Assembly (NCBI RefSeq): GCF_900182585.1
Contig: NZ_FXTM01000009.1
Coordinates: 1-62,027, forward strand
Source: Balnearium lithotrophicum
GTDB lineage: Bacteria > Aquificota > Aquificia > Desulfurobacteriales > Desulfurobacteriaceae
DNA: 62,027 nt
Direction: 5' to 3'
In this document: positions 9,132-15,817 of the stretch, one piece after another
How the letters are laid out: each line of letters opens with the position of its first letter
Position numbering within the stretch: position 1 is the stretch's first letter
The notes under the pieces: model-generated
Told to the model about the DNA's origin: nothing
Seen by the model: only the letters and a program-made list of their open reading frames with translations
The model's database searches: none
Position numbers and translations under genes: made by a program

Positions 9132-9736
9132 GAATCCTATTGCTCTGTTTCCTTTTTACCTCAAATGCCTTTGCAGACTGGTACATTTTGATTCCCAAAA
9201 AGAGACCTGTTCGGAAGCAGATTCCCAAGAATGTTCCTATTCCTAAATTAAAAGGAGAAAAGATCCAACCAAAACCATACTCTATAGAGATAAACAAAAT
9301 TTTAGCTCCCGACTTTTCTATACCAGTCAAGAATAGGAAAATCTCCAAAGAGGAGTTTAATGGAAACAATATCATTGTAGTTTTTGTTGATAGTCTCTTT
9401 TCTCCATTTACAGAAGCATTAGCATCCAAAGTTGAAAAACTTAATTTGAAAAGGACAAAATTTATTATTATCAGTGTCAATGATTCAGACTTTGCTTTTG
9501 TAGAAACTTTTAAGAAATTACTTCACATCAAGAAGACGATAGTAAGTGCAGATAGCTATGTTTTTAAACAGTTTAAGAGTAAAATTAAGGAAATTTCTGT
9601 TCCATCAATGCTAATAATTGATAAATATGGCTTTATAAGATACTTCTCTCCTCATATAGAAGGGGAGAACACGGAAAAATTAGTTTTAGAGCTTAACGAA
9701 CTTTTGAAGTCATTAAACAAGGAAAAAAAAGGATAA
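9119..9736 (+). CDS. Exported redoxin/TlpA-like protein without the catalytic cysteines
   Basis: A signal peptide (residues 1-19, ending SNAFA) is followed by a thioredoxin-like domain. The redoxin entry motif APDFSIP (63-69), a strand-turn NNIIVVFVDSLFSPF (83-97) and the cis-proline VPS (161-163) before an LIIDKYGFIRYFS strand match TlpA/ResA-like folds. At the place of CxxC (about 93-97) the sequence is LFSPF, so it cannot do thiol-disulfide exchange by the usual mechanism. Start TTG 9119 has GAGGAGGT upstream and overlaps trpC by 13 bases. It could be a chaperone or binding protein; the function is unknown. Its base use is more AT-rich than its neighbours. Confidence 0.7.
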   Translation: MAFLRILLLCFLFTSNAFADWYILIPKKRPVRKQIPKNVPIPKLKGEKIQPKPYSIEINKILAPDFSIPVKNRKISKEEFNGNNIIVVFVDSLFSPFTEALASKVEKLNLKRTKFIIISVNDSDFAFVETFKKLLHIKKTIVSADSYVFKQFKSKIKEISVPSMLIIDKYGFIRYFSPHIEGENTEKLVLELNELLKSLNKEKKG

Positions 9737-9752
9737 GCGGCAGGGAGCCGCT
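9722..9752 (-). terminator. Rho-independent terminator of rpmB
   Basis: Read on the minus strand: AGCGGC, loop TCCCT, GCCGCT (9736-9752), followed four bases later by an eight-T run. It follows the L28 stop codon directly and lies between two convergent genes. Confidence 0.85.
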
Positions 9753-9941
9753 CTAAATTGCTTTTTGAACTTTTCCGGCTTTAAGACACTTAGTACACAC
9801 CCAGATTCTCTTCTTCTCTCCATTAACTACAGCCTTTACCTTTTGAAGGTTTGCCTTCTGCTTTTTGCTTGAAACCCTGTGAGAGTGGCTAACCTGATTA
9901 ATAAAGATACTTGTCTTTCCACATATAGCACATCTTGCCAT
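9753..9941 (-). CDS. rpmB: Ribosomal protein bL28
   Basis: Small basic protein of the 50S subunit, 62 residues. The start MARCAICGK, the VSHSHR segment and a C-terminal IWVCTKCLKAGK give the four-cysteine zinc-binding form of L28 (CxxC at 4-7 and 49-52). Start ATG 9941 has GGAGGTT upstream. It is a single gene with its own promoter and terminator; the IS copy sits just upstream of that promoter. Confidence 0.97.
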   Translation of the reverse strand: MARCAICGKTSIFINQVSHSHRVSSKKQKANLQKVKAVVNGEKKRIWVCTKCLKAGKVQKAI

Positions 9942-9973
9942 TTAAAACCTCCTATATTAAAAATGCATCGGCT

Positions 9974-10002
9974 AATTTATCACTAAGTTTTCAAAGTTTC
10001 AA
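9974..10002 (-). promoter_or_regulatory. Predicted rpmB promoter next to the IS end
   Basis: Minus strand: TTGAAA (10002-9997), 17-base spacer, TAAATT (9979-9974), then GGAGG and the L28 start. The -35 is only five bases from the IS end at 10008, and the transposase stop codon (9991-9993) lies inside the promoter spacer. Confidence 0.5.
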
Positions 10003-11058
10003 CACATTGTTCTCGTTCAATACATGGTGGACACCCTGGAGTTTTTTAATATATTCCTCAAACTTCTCTACTGGAGTCTTATAACCAAGACCTTGATGAG
10101 GCCTAACGAAGTTGTAAAAGCTTAGATACCTAAATAGTTTCCTGTTCATTTCATCAACTGTCGGCTCAGTCCCTTCTATCATCCACAGTTCCTTCTCCAC
10201 CGTCTGTATGAACCTTTCAACATGTGCATTGGTCTTGGGAGACCTCGGATAGCTGAAGTAGTGTTCTATTCCCCTCTCCTTAAGGTAATCCTCTAACTCT
10301 CCTATAAACTCACTTCCGTTGTCAGTTTGAACCTTTTCTATTTTGAAGGGAAGAAACTTTTCAAGTTCTTGAAAGAATCGTTTCCCACTCCTGCTGCTTT
10401 TTGTAGAATAAATCTTTGCAAAGCCTATTCTGGTGAATTTATCTATAGCTGTGAATTGGTAGAAGGTTTTTCCGCACCAGTAGAGGTATTTGACGTCTAT
10501 GAGGACTGTTCCGGGTTTATCGGCTCTAAGTCCTCTTCTGGTGCGGTTCTTTTTCCCTACTTGTTTTCTTTTCTTAAAGTTCCATGTGAGTTTTCTGGTT
10601 CTTTCTATCAGATTGTTTCTCTTTAAAACTCTGTAGATGGTTGAAGGAGAGACTTTTATGTCGAGGTACTTTTCTATAAAGACTGATATTTTTTCTTTGC
10701 TCCAGGTAGGGAATTTTTCCCTCACTGTGATTATGAGAAGTTCAAGTTCTGGTTCTATCTGAGGTTGTCTTACTCTGTGGGGTCTTTTGTTTCTGTCTTT
10801 GAGGCCTTCTAAACCGTACTTTTTGTATCTATTTTTCCATTTGTAGAAGGTAGTTGGACTTATTCCGAAGTATCTGCAGGTTAGTCTTGCATTTTGGTGT
10901 TTTTCGTAATGTTGAATCCATTTAAGTCTTTTTCTCACGTTTGGGTCTTTTGTTAGGTCGAGTTTTGTTTTTATTTTCGTTCCTCTTTTGATTGTTTTTC
11001 TGAAGGGTGTATTTGATATGTGCAGGGATGCTCCTTTGAATTTCTTTAATTGTTTCAT
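9991..11058 (-). CDS. IS481-family transposase (complete)
   Basis: Single-ORF DDE transposase of 355 residues. An N-terminal helix-turn-helix (about 35-100, [15 protein letters not shown]) is followed by an rve integrase core. The acidic residues are in [16 protein letters not shown] and NAHVERF. Start ATG 11058 follows AGGAGGT; an in-frame TTG ten codons earlier lies in the RNA hairpin and is less likely. The stop is not inside the element: the last codons after LNEN (NVLKL-stop) come from flanking DNA beyond the end at 10008, and the copy at 40 kb ends differently (KGLTN-stop). Confidence 0.93.
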   Translation of the reverse strand: MKQLKKFKGASLHISNTPFRKTIKRGTKIKTKLDLTKDPNVRKRLKWIQHYEKHQNARLTCRYFGISPTTFYKWKNRYKKYGLEGLKDRNKRPHRVRQPQIEPELELLIITVREKFPTWSKEKISVFIEKYLDIKVSPSTIYRVLKRNNLIERTRKLTWNFKKRKQVGKKNRTRRGLRADKPGTVLIDVKYLYWCGKTFYQFTAIDKFTRIGFAKIYSTKSSRSGKRFFQELEKFLPFKIEKVQTDNGSEFIGELEDYLKERGIEHYFSYPRSPKTNAHVERFIQTVEKELWMIEGTEPTVDEMNRKLFRYLSFYNFVRPHQGLGYKTPVEKFEEYIKKLQGVHHVLNENNVLKL

Positions 11059-11129
11059 TGGTGGACACCTCCTTTTGTTGGAGTTCAAATCTTATTTTAG
11101 GGTGTCCACCTTCTTTCTGAACTTCAACA
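10008..11129 (-). mobile_element. IS481-like insertion sequence, complete copy 2 (about 1.12 kb)
   Basis: The ends are imperfect inverted repeats. The transposase-start end reads TGTT-GAA-GTTCA (from 11129 inward), the other end TGTT-CTC-GTTCA (from 10008 inward), and both are followed by GGTGGACACCC. A third copy of GGTGGACACC in inverted orientation lies just before the start codon. I see no clear target-site duplication (flanks CAACACA and GAAATTG). The element separates rpmB from the hydrogenase promoter region. Three other, partial copies are in the window. Confidence 0.9.
11060..11110 (-). promoter_or_regulatory. Hairpin over the transposase ribosome-binding site
   Basis: A perfect 10-base inverted repeat, GGTGGACACC (11060-11069 on the plus strand) and GGTGTCCACC (11101-11110), flanks the transposase leader. 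In RNA entering from outside the element the second arm would cover the end of AGGAGGT up to the ATG. The same pair is at 61333-61342 and 61374-61383. Confidence 0.65.
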
Positions 11130-11265
11130 GAAATTGTTAAAACAATAAAGTCAATCGTAAGGTCCAAGTATCCTATTCATTGTACTGCATGATAAAGAAA
11201 TGCACTAAGTCTTCAAATCACTACTTAGTTTCTATTACTAACATAAAGAATATTTTATATATAGA

Positions 11266-11294
11266 TTGCTTAATCATATAAGATTTTGCTTAAT
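11266..11294 (+). promoter_or_regulatory. Direct repeats upstream of the hydrogenase promoter
   Basis: TTGCTTAAT occurs at 11266-11274 and again at 11286-11294, exactly 20 bases apart (two helical turns). The second is ten bases upstream of the -35. This spacing suits binding of an activator, but the protein is unknown. The surrounding 11130-11300 is very AT-rich with no ORF. Confidence 0.4.
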
Positions 11295-11304
11295 TTATAA
11301 AAAT

Positions 11305-11333
11305 TTGACTAAATAAAACTGTTTTTTTATACT
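11305..11333 (+). promoter_or_regulatory. Promoter of the hydrogenase operon
   Basis: TTGACT (11305-11310), 17-base spacer, TATACT (11328-11333): near-consensus sigma-70 promoter. AAGGGGG (11350-11356) and the GTG start at 11364 follow. No other comparable promoter is evident before 20839, so one transcript may cover both hydrogenases. Confidence 0.75.
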
Positions 11334-11363
11334 TCCACATATATCTCTTAAAGGGGGATAGAA

Positions 11364-12453
11364 GTGGAATTTCACTTGGATAAAGCAAAGATACTTTCCA
11401 AAGCAGACCTAAAGGAGTTTTTAGAAGGACTTAAAAACTTCGGAACCTTAATTGCCCCAAAGAGAAAGGGTGAAAAATTCGTATTCGATAGAGTTGAGAA
11501 CGTTGATGAAGTGGAATTAAACTATACGAGAACCATCCTCCCGCCAAAGAAATTTCTCCTTCCTTACAGAAGGGAGAGATTTTCCTACAACCTGGAAACT
11601 TTGGAGTTTGAAAATCCCCCTTTCACCGAGAACCAAGTTATCTTCGGCATTCACTCATGCGACCTCCATGGAATAACGATTCTTGACTCAATCTACCTAA
11701 AGGAAAATCCAGACCCCAAATATTTGGACGTTAGAAGAAAAACAATTTTAATCGGAGTTTCGTGTAAACCTGATGAATACTGCTTCTGTTTATCAACGGG
11801 AACGGCGTTTCCCGATGGTGCTAACTGGGACCTGTTTCTAACTGATATTGGAAATGACTATTTCATTACGGTAGGAAGTCCTAAAGGGGATGAAGTATTA
11901 ATCTCCCTTAAACACCTACTTAGAGAAATTACTCAAGAGGACTTGAACCTCTATAAAAAAACCTCATCACGAAAAAAAAACGCTCTTTAGTGATACTCCA
12001 GAACTGAGCAGAATCTCCCAAGTGATAGAACTTGAGTACGAGTCACAAGTTTGGGAGGAGGAAGCGAAAAGGTGTCTCGGATGTGGAACCTGCACCAACG
12101 TATGTCCAACTTGTTTCTGTTACTCCTCTGTCGATATCCCAAGTATCGATGGAAGAACTGTCTCAAGGATTGAGTTCACAACCTCATGTCAGTATCCATA
12201 CTACTCCTTAGTAGCCGGTGGACACTACTTCAAGCCAAAACGTTCAGATAGGTTTAAGCACAGGTACTACCACAAGTTTGTAGGTTACCCATACCAAGTA
12301 GGTAAATTCGGCTGTGTGGGGTGTGGAAGGTGCTCTGCTGAGTGTCCAGCAAAAATCAGCATAGTCCAAACACTTAAAAAGTTAAAGGGAGAGGGTAATG
12401 AAGAAGGAGTTCGAAAAGTTACTGACGAAACCATTACCACAAGACCCGTTTAA
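11364..12453 (+). CDS. hydB: Group 3b hydrogenase beta subunit (iron-sulfur), split by a frameshift in an A9 run
   Basis: Electron-transfer subunit of a soluble NAD(P)-linked [NiFe] hydrogenase. The first ORF (11364-11990) gives the N-terminal domain with IFGIHSCDLHG. The second (from about 11980) gives two 4Fe-4S sites (CLGCGTCTNVCP and CVGCGRCSAECP). They are in different frames and meet at nine A (11972-11980). Removing one A joins them without loss (RKKTLFSDTPELSRI...) into 362 residues, close to the family length of about 367. The first ORF alone would have no clusters. Start GTG 11364 has AAGGGGG upstream. The A9 run may permit transcriptional slippage, or be a sequencing error or mutation. 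It overlaps the gamma gene by 56 bases. Confidence 0.85.
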
Positions 12454-13276
12454 ACCACAAAAGGTTCTTATAACTGACGTTGAAGATTTGGCTCCAGACC
12501 ACAAGAAATTTTCCTTTGTATTTACAGATGATGAACTCAATGAAAAGTGGAATCACACTCCCGGACAGTTCGTAATGATTACAGTTCCAAAAGCCGGAGA
12601 AATCCCAATATCTATCTGTTCCTCTCCCACGAGGAAAGGAACTATCGAACTAACAGTACGGAAGGTAGGAAGGAAAACAGAAGTTTTACACAGAATGAGA
12701 CCCGGGGATTTCGCTGCAATAAGGGGTCCCTATGGAAACGGTTTTCCAGTGGAAATAATGCAGGGACATAACGTTCTAATTATTGCAGGAGGATTGGGAA
12801 TAGCTCCTCTCCGTTCACTCATTTGGTACATCTTGGACAGGAGACAGCTTTTTAAAGAAGTTTACATCCTCTACGGAACGAGAAACTTTGAATCTGTCCT
12901 TTATAAGGAAGAACTCAGGAGATTAAGAGAAAGAAAGGACGTTAAATGTATCTACATCCTTGACAGAATTGAAAATGAGGAAGATAGGAGATGGACCGAG
13001 AGGGAGGGGCTTTTAACAGAGGTCATTTCTGAAGTTAAACTAAATCCGGAGGAAACCTACGTTGCAGTCTGCGGACCTCCTGTAGCCTATCGGTTTATAG
13101 GGAAGGAACTTCTCAAAAACGGATATCCGGAAAGTCAAATATTTGTTTCCCTTGAGAGGAAAATGGAGTGTGGAATAGGTAAGTGCGGTCACTGCCAAAT
13201 CGGATACAAGTTCGCCTGTATTGATGGTCCCGTTTTTCCCCTTTGGGATACAAAAAATCTCCCGGAGATGATCTGA
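12398..13276 (+). CDS. hydG: Group 3b hydrogenase gamma subunit (FAD/NAD(P) reductase)
   Basis: Diaphorase subunit that passes electrons between the iron-sulfur chain and NAD(P). The FAD-binding domain (1-110) shows PGQFVMITVP and PISICSSP. The NAD-binding domain (115-240) shows IAGGLGIAPLRSLIWY and VAVCGPP. A C-terminal 2Fe-2S binding loop follows: C-GIGKCGHC near 255-265 with a last Cys in FACIDGP. Length 292 matches the family. Starts at ATG 12398, 56 bases inside the beta gene, and its stop shares one base with the delta start (TGATG). Confidence 0.95.
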   Translation: MKKEFEKLLTKPLPQDPFKPQKVLITDVEDLAPDHKKFSFVFTDDELNEKWNHTPGQFVMITVPKAGEIPISICSSPTRKGTIELTVRKVGRKTEVLHRMRPGDFAAIRGPYGNGFPVEIMQGHNVLIIAGGLGIAPLRSLIWYILDRRQLFKEVYILYGTRNFESVLYKEELRRLRERKDVKCIYILDRIENEEDRRWTEREGLLTEVISEVKLNPEETYVAVCGPPVAYRFIGKELLKNGYPESQIFVSLERKMECGIGKCGHCQIGYKFACIDGPVFPLWDTKNLPEMI

Positions 13277-14038
13277 TGGTAAGGGTAGGAATATTAGGAC
13301 TAACAGGTTGTTCAGGGTGTCAGTGTGAAATCCTCAACTGTGAGGATGCAATTATCAGTTTGTTAGGTAGGGTTGATTTTTCATTTTTCCCCCTTGCGAA
13401 AGACAGCAATTCTATTAAAAACCTTGACATCCTTTTTGTTGAAGGCTCTGTATCATCCGAGTTAGATGAAGAATTGGTAAAGAAGGGAAGGGAAAATTCA
13501 AAACTCCTTGTTGCTATAGGAAGTTGTGCCTGCTACGGAGGAGTTCAGGCCCAGAGAAACGATGAGGTATCCCTTGAGGAAATGATAAGGGAGGTCTACG
13601 GAGAAAAAGGTGTTCCAATAAAGGTATTTAAGGCAAAACCTCTTAGGGAAGTAGTGAAGGTGGATTATGAACTTCCTGGATGTCCACTCGATAAAAAACA
13701 GTTTATCTATGCAGTTTCCTTCCTGCTTAACGGTATAAGGCCCTAAGATTCCCGTCTGCCATGAGTGTAAGCTTTCAGAAAATGACTGTTTATTGCTTAA
13801 AGGAATTCCCTGTTTAGGACCGGTTACTCAGGCTGGATGTGGGGCTCCCTGCACAGAGAGAAGAGTCGGTTGCCAGGGATGTCGGGGAAGCTGTGATTTC
13901 CCAAACCTTGCCGAGATGCTTTCCCTTCTTGAAGAGTGTGGATTAAAGGAAAAGGATGCCATCAACTTTTCTAAGGTTTTTGGTGGAGTAGATGTTCAGA
14001 GGGAACTTTCAAAACTCAACAGGAGAGCAGTGAAATGA
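13276..14038 (+). CDS. hydD: Group 3b hydrogenase delta (small) subunit, split by a +1 frameshift at CCC-TAA
   Basis: Small subunit that carries the 4Fe-4S clusters next to the Ni-Fe site. The first part has GCSGCQCEIL (11-20), GSCACYGG and LPGCPLD, which bind the proximal cluster. It ends at TAA 13744-13746 after GIRP. The remainder lies in the +1 frame: KIPVCHECK, then many cysteines (CLGPVTQAGCGAPC, CQGCRGSC) for the other clusters. Skipping one base at CCC-T joins them to 253 residues, near the usual 260. Start is ATG 13276; an ORF start 33 bases earlier has no ribosome site. CCC-TAA is a plausible +1 slippery stop, yet an extra C from mutation or sequencing would look the same. Confidence 0.85.
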
Positions 14039-15342
14039 GAAAGGAAGTAAACATAAATCACCTAACGAGAGTTGAAGGTCACGGAGCTGTCAGCATTGTT
14101 TTCGAAAATGATAGATTGAAGGAGATAAAGCTGAGATTTACAGAAGGACCAAGGTTTTTTGAGTACATTACGAGGGAAAGGTTATTCACCGAAGTTCCAA
14201 AGATTGTTTCAAGAATATGTGGAATATGCTACGTATCTCACCGATTGGCCTCCTGTTTTGCAATCGAGGATGCCTTTAAGGCAGGTATTCCTGACGAAAT
14301 AAAACTTCTTCGGGAACTCCTCACAGTAGGGGAATTCCTGGAAAGCCACGCTCTACACCTTTATTTCCTTGTCCTTCCAGATTTTATGGGGTACGGTTCA
14401 ACTTTGGAAATGGCCAACGACTATCCCAACGTGGTTAAGAGGGGATTTTTCATAAAGGACGTTGGAAACAGAATAATGAAGATAATAGGAGGAAAAACGG
14501 TCCACGGGGAGAATATCGTTCCTGGGGGATTTGAATCAATACCTAAAAAGGAGGAACTTGAAGAAATTAGAGAGCTTCTCTACAGGGTGATTCCGGAGAT
14601 AGAAGCAACTATCTCCTTATTTGATTCTTTCAACTATGAAAAAACTAACAAAGAACACTCTTTAAGACTGTGCATAGACTCTGAGAAATTTTCCCTTATT
14701 GGGGACAAACTGTTCCTTTCCGATGGAACTCTTTTTACAAAGAGGGAGTACGAAATTTTTGTTGAGGAAAAGGTATCGGATTACAGTACTGCTAAGTACT
14801 CCACAATAAAGGGAAAACCTTATCTCATAGGTCCACTATCAAGGGTAAATCACTACATTGAGAAGTTTTCAGGAGAGGTAAAGAAGAGAATACAAACTCT
14901 CAAAAACAGATTTCCCACCGACAATACGCTACTTGCAAACCTATCGAGAGCTATTGAGATGTTGGAACTCTCCTATCAGGGTTTGGATATAGTTGAGGAT
15001 TTGCTCAAAAGCTACCCATTTACAGGAAAGGTAAAGCTCCATCCAAAAAAGGGAACGGGCTACGGAGTAAAGGAGGCTCCTCGAGGAACCCTTTACCACA
15101 GGTACACGTTTGACGAAGAGGGAAGGTGCATCGGTGCCAACATCATAACTCCAACAGCTCAACTTCAGTCGGTGATAGAGAAGGATTTGAAGGAACTCAT
15201 AGAACTCTATCCAGAACTTAATGACAGTGAACTTAAAAAGAAAGCAGAAATCCTTGTAAGGGCCTACGACCCGTGAATTGCCTGTGCTGTCCACCAGTTT
15301 GGTGGAGAAGAACAGATGGTTGAGGTGGTGAGGTATGGTTAA
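14035..15342 (+). CDS. hydA: Group 3b [NiFeSe] hydrogenase alpha (large) subunit with in-frame UGA, predicted selenocysteine
   Basis: Catalytic subunit that binds the nickel-iron centre. LTRVEGHG (10-17) and the first cysteine motif ICGICYVSH (61-69) are normal. The C-terminal motif should be DPCxxCxxH; here it reads DP-TGA-IACAVH, with TGA 15274-15276 exactly at the first cysteine. The frame stays open for 21 more codons to TAA 15340. That tail begins at the usual protease site (after His) and the full length is 435, close to the family's 428. The next gene starts at 15335, eight bases before this true stop. A hairpin 3' of the TGA fits a bacterial SECIS. Selenocysteine at residue 414 is the best reading; a nonsense mutation of TGC or TGT is the alternative. 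selA/B/C/D are not in the window. Confidence 0.88.
15287..15315 (+). promoter_or_regulatory. Candidate bacterial SECIS element in the hydrogenase alpha mRNA
   Basis: Stem CCACCA (15291-15296) and TGGTGG (15300-15305), loop GUU (15297-15299). Four more pairs (CUGU 15287-15290 with ACAG 15312-15315) are possible across a one-sided bulge. The loop G is 20 bases beyond the UGA and is the first loop base. Known bacterial SECIS elements have a G in the first two loop bases about 16-37 bases after the UGA. Confidence 0.7.
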
Positions 15343-15817
15343 GACATCTCTTGTGAACGAATGTAAGCTCTTTTCAACTTTTAACGAAAAAGAGAAGGAA
15401 GTACTATCGGAGTTTCTTAATGAGGTCTCTTTTAAAAAGGGAGAAGCCCTCTTTGAAGAGGGCAGTGGAGCAGATGAATTTTTCTTCATAAGGAAAGGGA
15501 AGATAGGTCTATACCGAAACGATAACTTTGGAAATCTAACAAAGGTAGCTGAAGTTCACGGAGGAGTTCCTTTAGGGGAGTGTGCCTTCTTCCTTGGAAC
15601 ACCACACTCACTTAGAGCTATAGCAGAAGATGATGTTAGGGCTCTCTCGCTTTCAAGAGAGAAGTACGAACTTCTAAAGAGTAACTATCCCCAACTTGCA
15701 ATAAAGTTAATTGAAATCATTAATGGAATTGTTTCTGAAAGGCTTAAAGAGGAGGATAAGAAGTTTGCAGATATATTCTGCTTTTTTAGGGTTGGAGGAC
15801 AAGGATGGAGAAGATAG
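15335..15817 (+). CDS. Cyclic-nucleotide-binding-domain protein
   Basis: Single cNMP-binding-like beta-roll of 160 residues. Its phosphate-binding cassette looks degenerate (VPLGECAFFLGTPHSLRAIAEDD, residues about 82-104). There is no DNA-binding domain, so it is not a CRP-type transcription factor by itself. Such proteins are often found within group 3b hydrogenase operons; their role is not established. ATG 15335 overlaps the read-through end of hydA, and its own end overlaps the membrane subunit by 13 bases, so it is cotranslated with the operon. Confidence 0.85.
   Translation: MVKTSLVNECKLFSTFNEKEKEVLSEFLNEVSFKKGEALFEEGSGADEFFFIRKGKIGLYRNDNFGNLTKVAEVHGGVPLGECAFFLGTPHSLRAIAEDDVRALSLSREKYELLKSNYPQLAIKLIEIINGIVSERLKEEDKKFADIFCFFRVGGQGWRR

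Noticed and set aside
9067-9480. 137-codon minus-strand open frame opposite the redoxin-like gene.
   Set aside because: Hydrophobic antisense shadow; the plus frame has a signal peptide and a ribosome site.
10327-10626. 99-codon open frame on the plus strand inside the transposase gene (also at 39387-39686 on the other strand).
   Set aside because: It is the exact antisense of the transposase core, repeated only because the IS is repeated. No ribosome site or start support.
15274-15276. TGA as the true end of the hydrogenase alpha subunit.
   Set aside because: It would cut before both C-terminal nickel ligands, giving a dead enzyme; open frame, hairpin and overlap with the next start all favour read-through.
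14941-15489. 182-codon minus-strand open frame across the hydA end.
   Set aside because: Antisense to coding sequence and to the SECIS-like hairpin; composition gives no credible protein.
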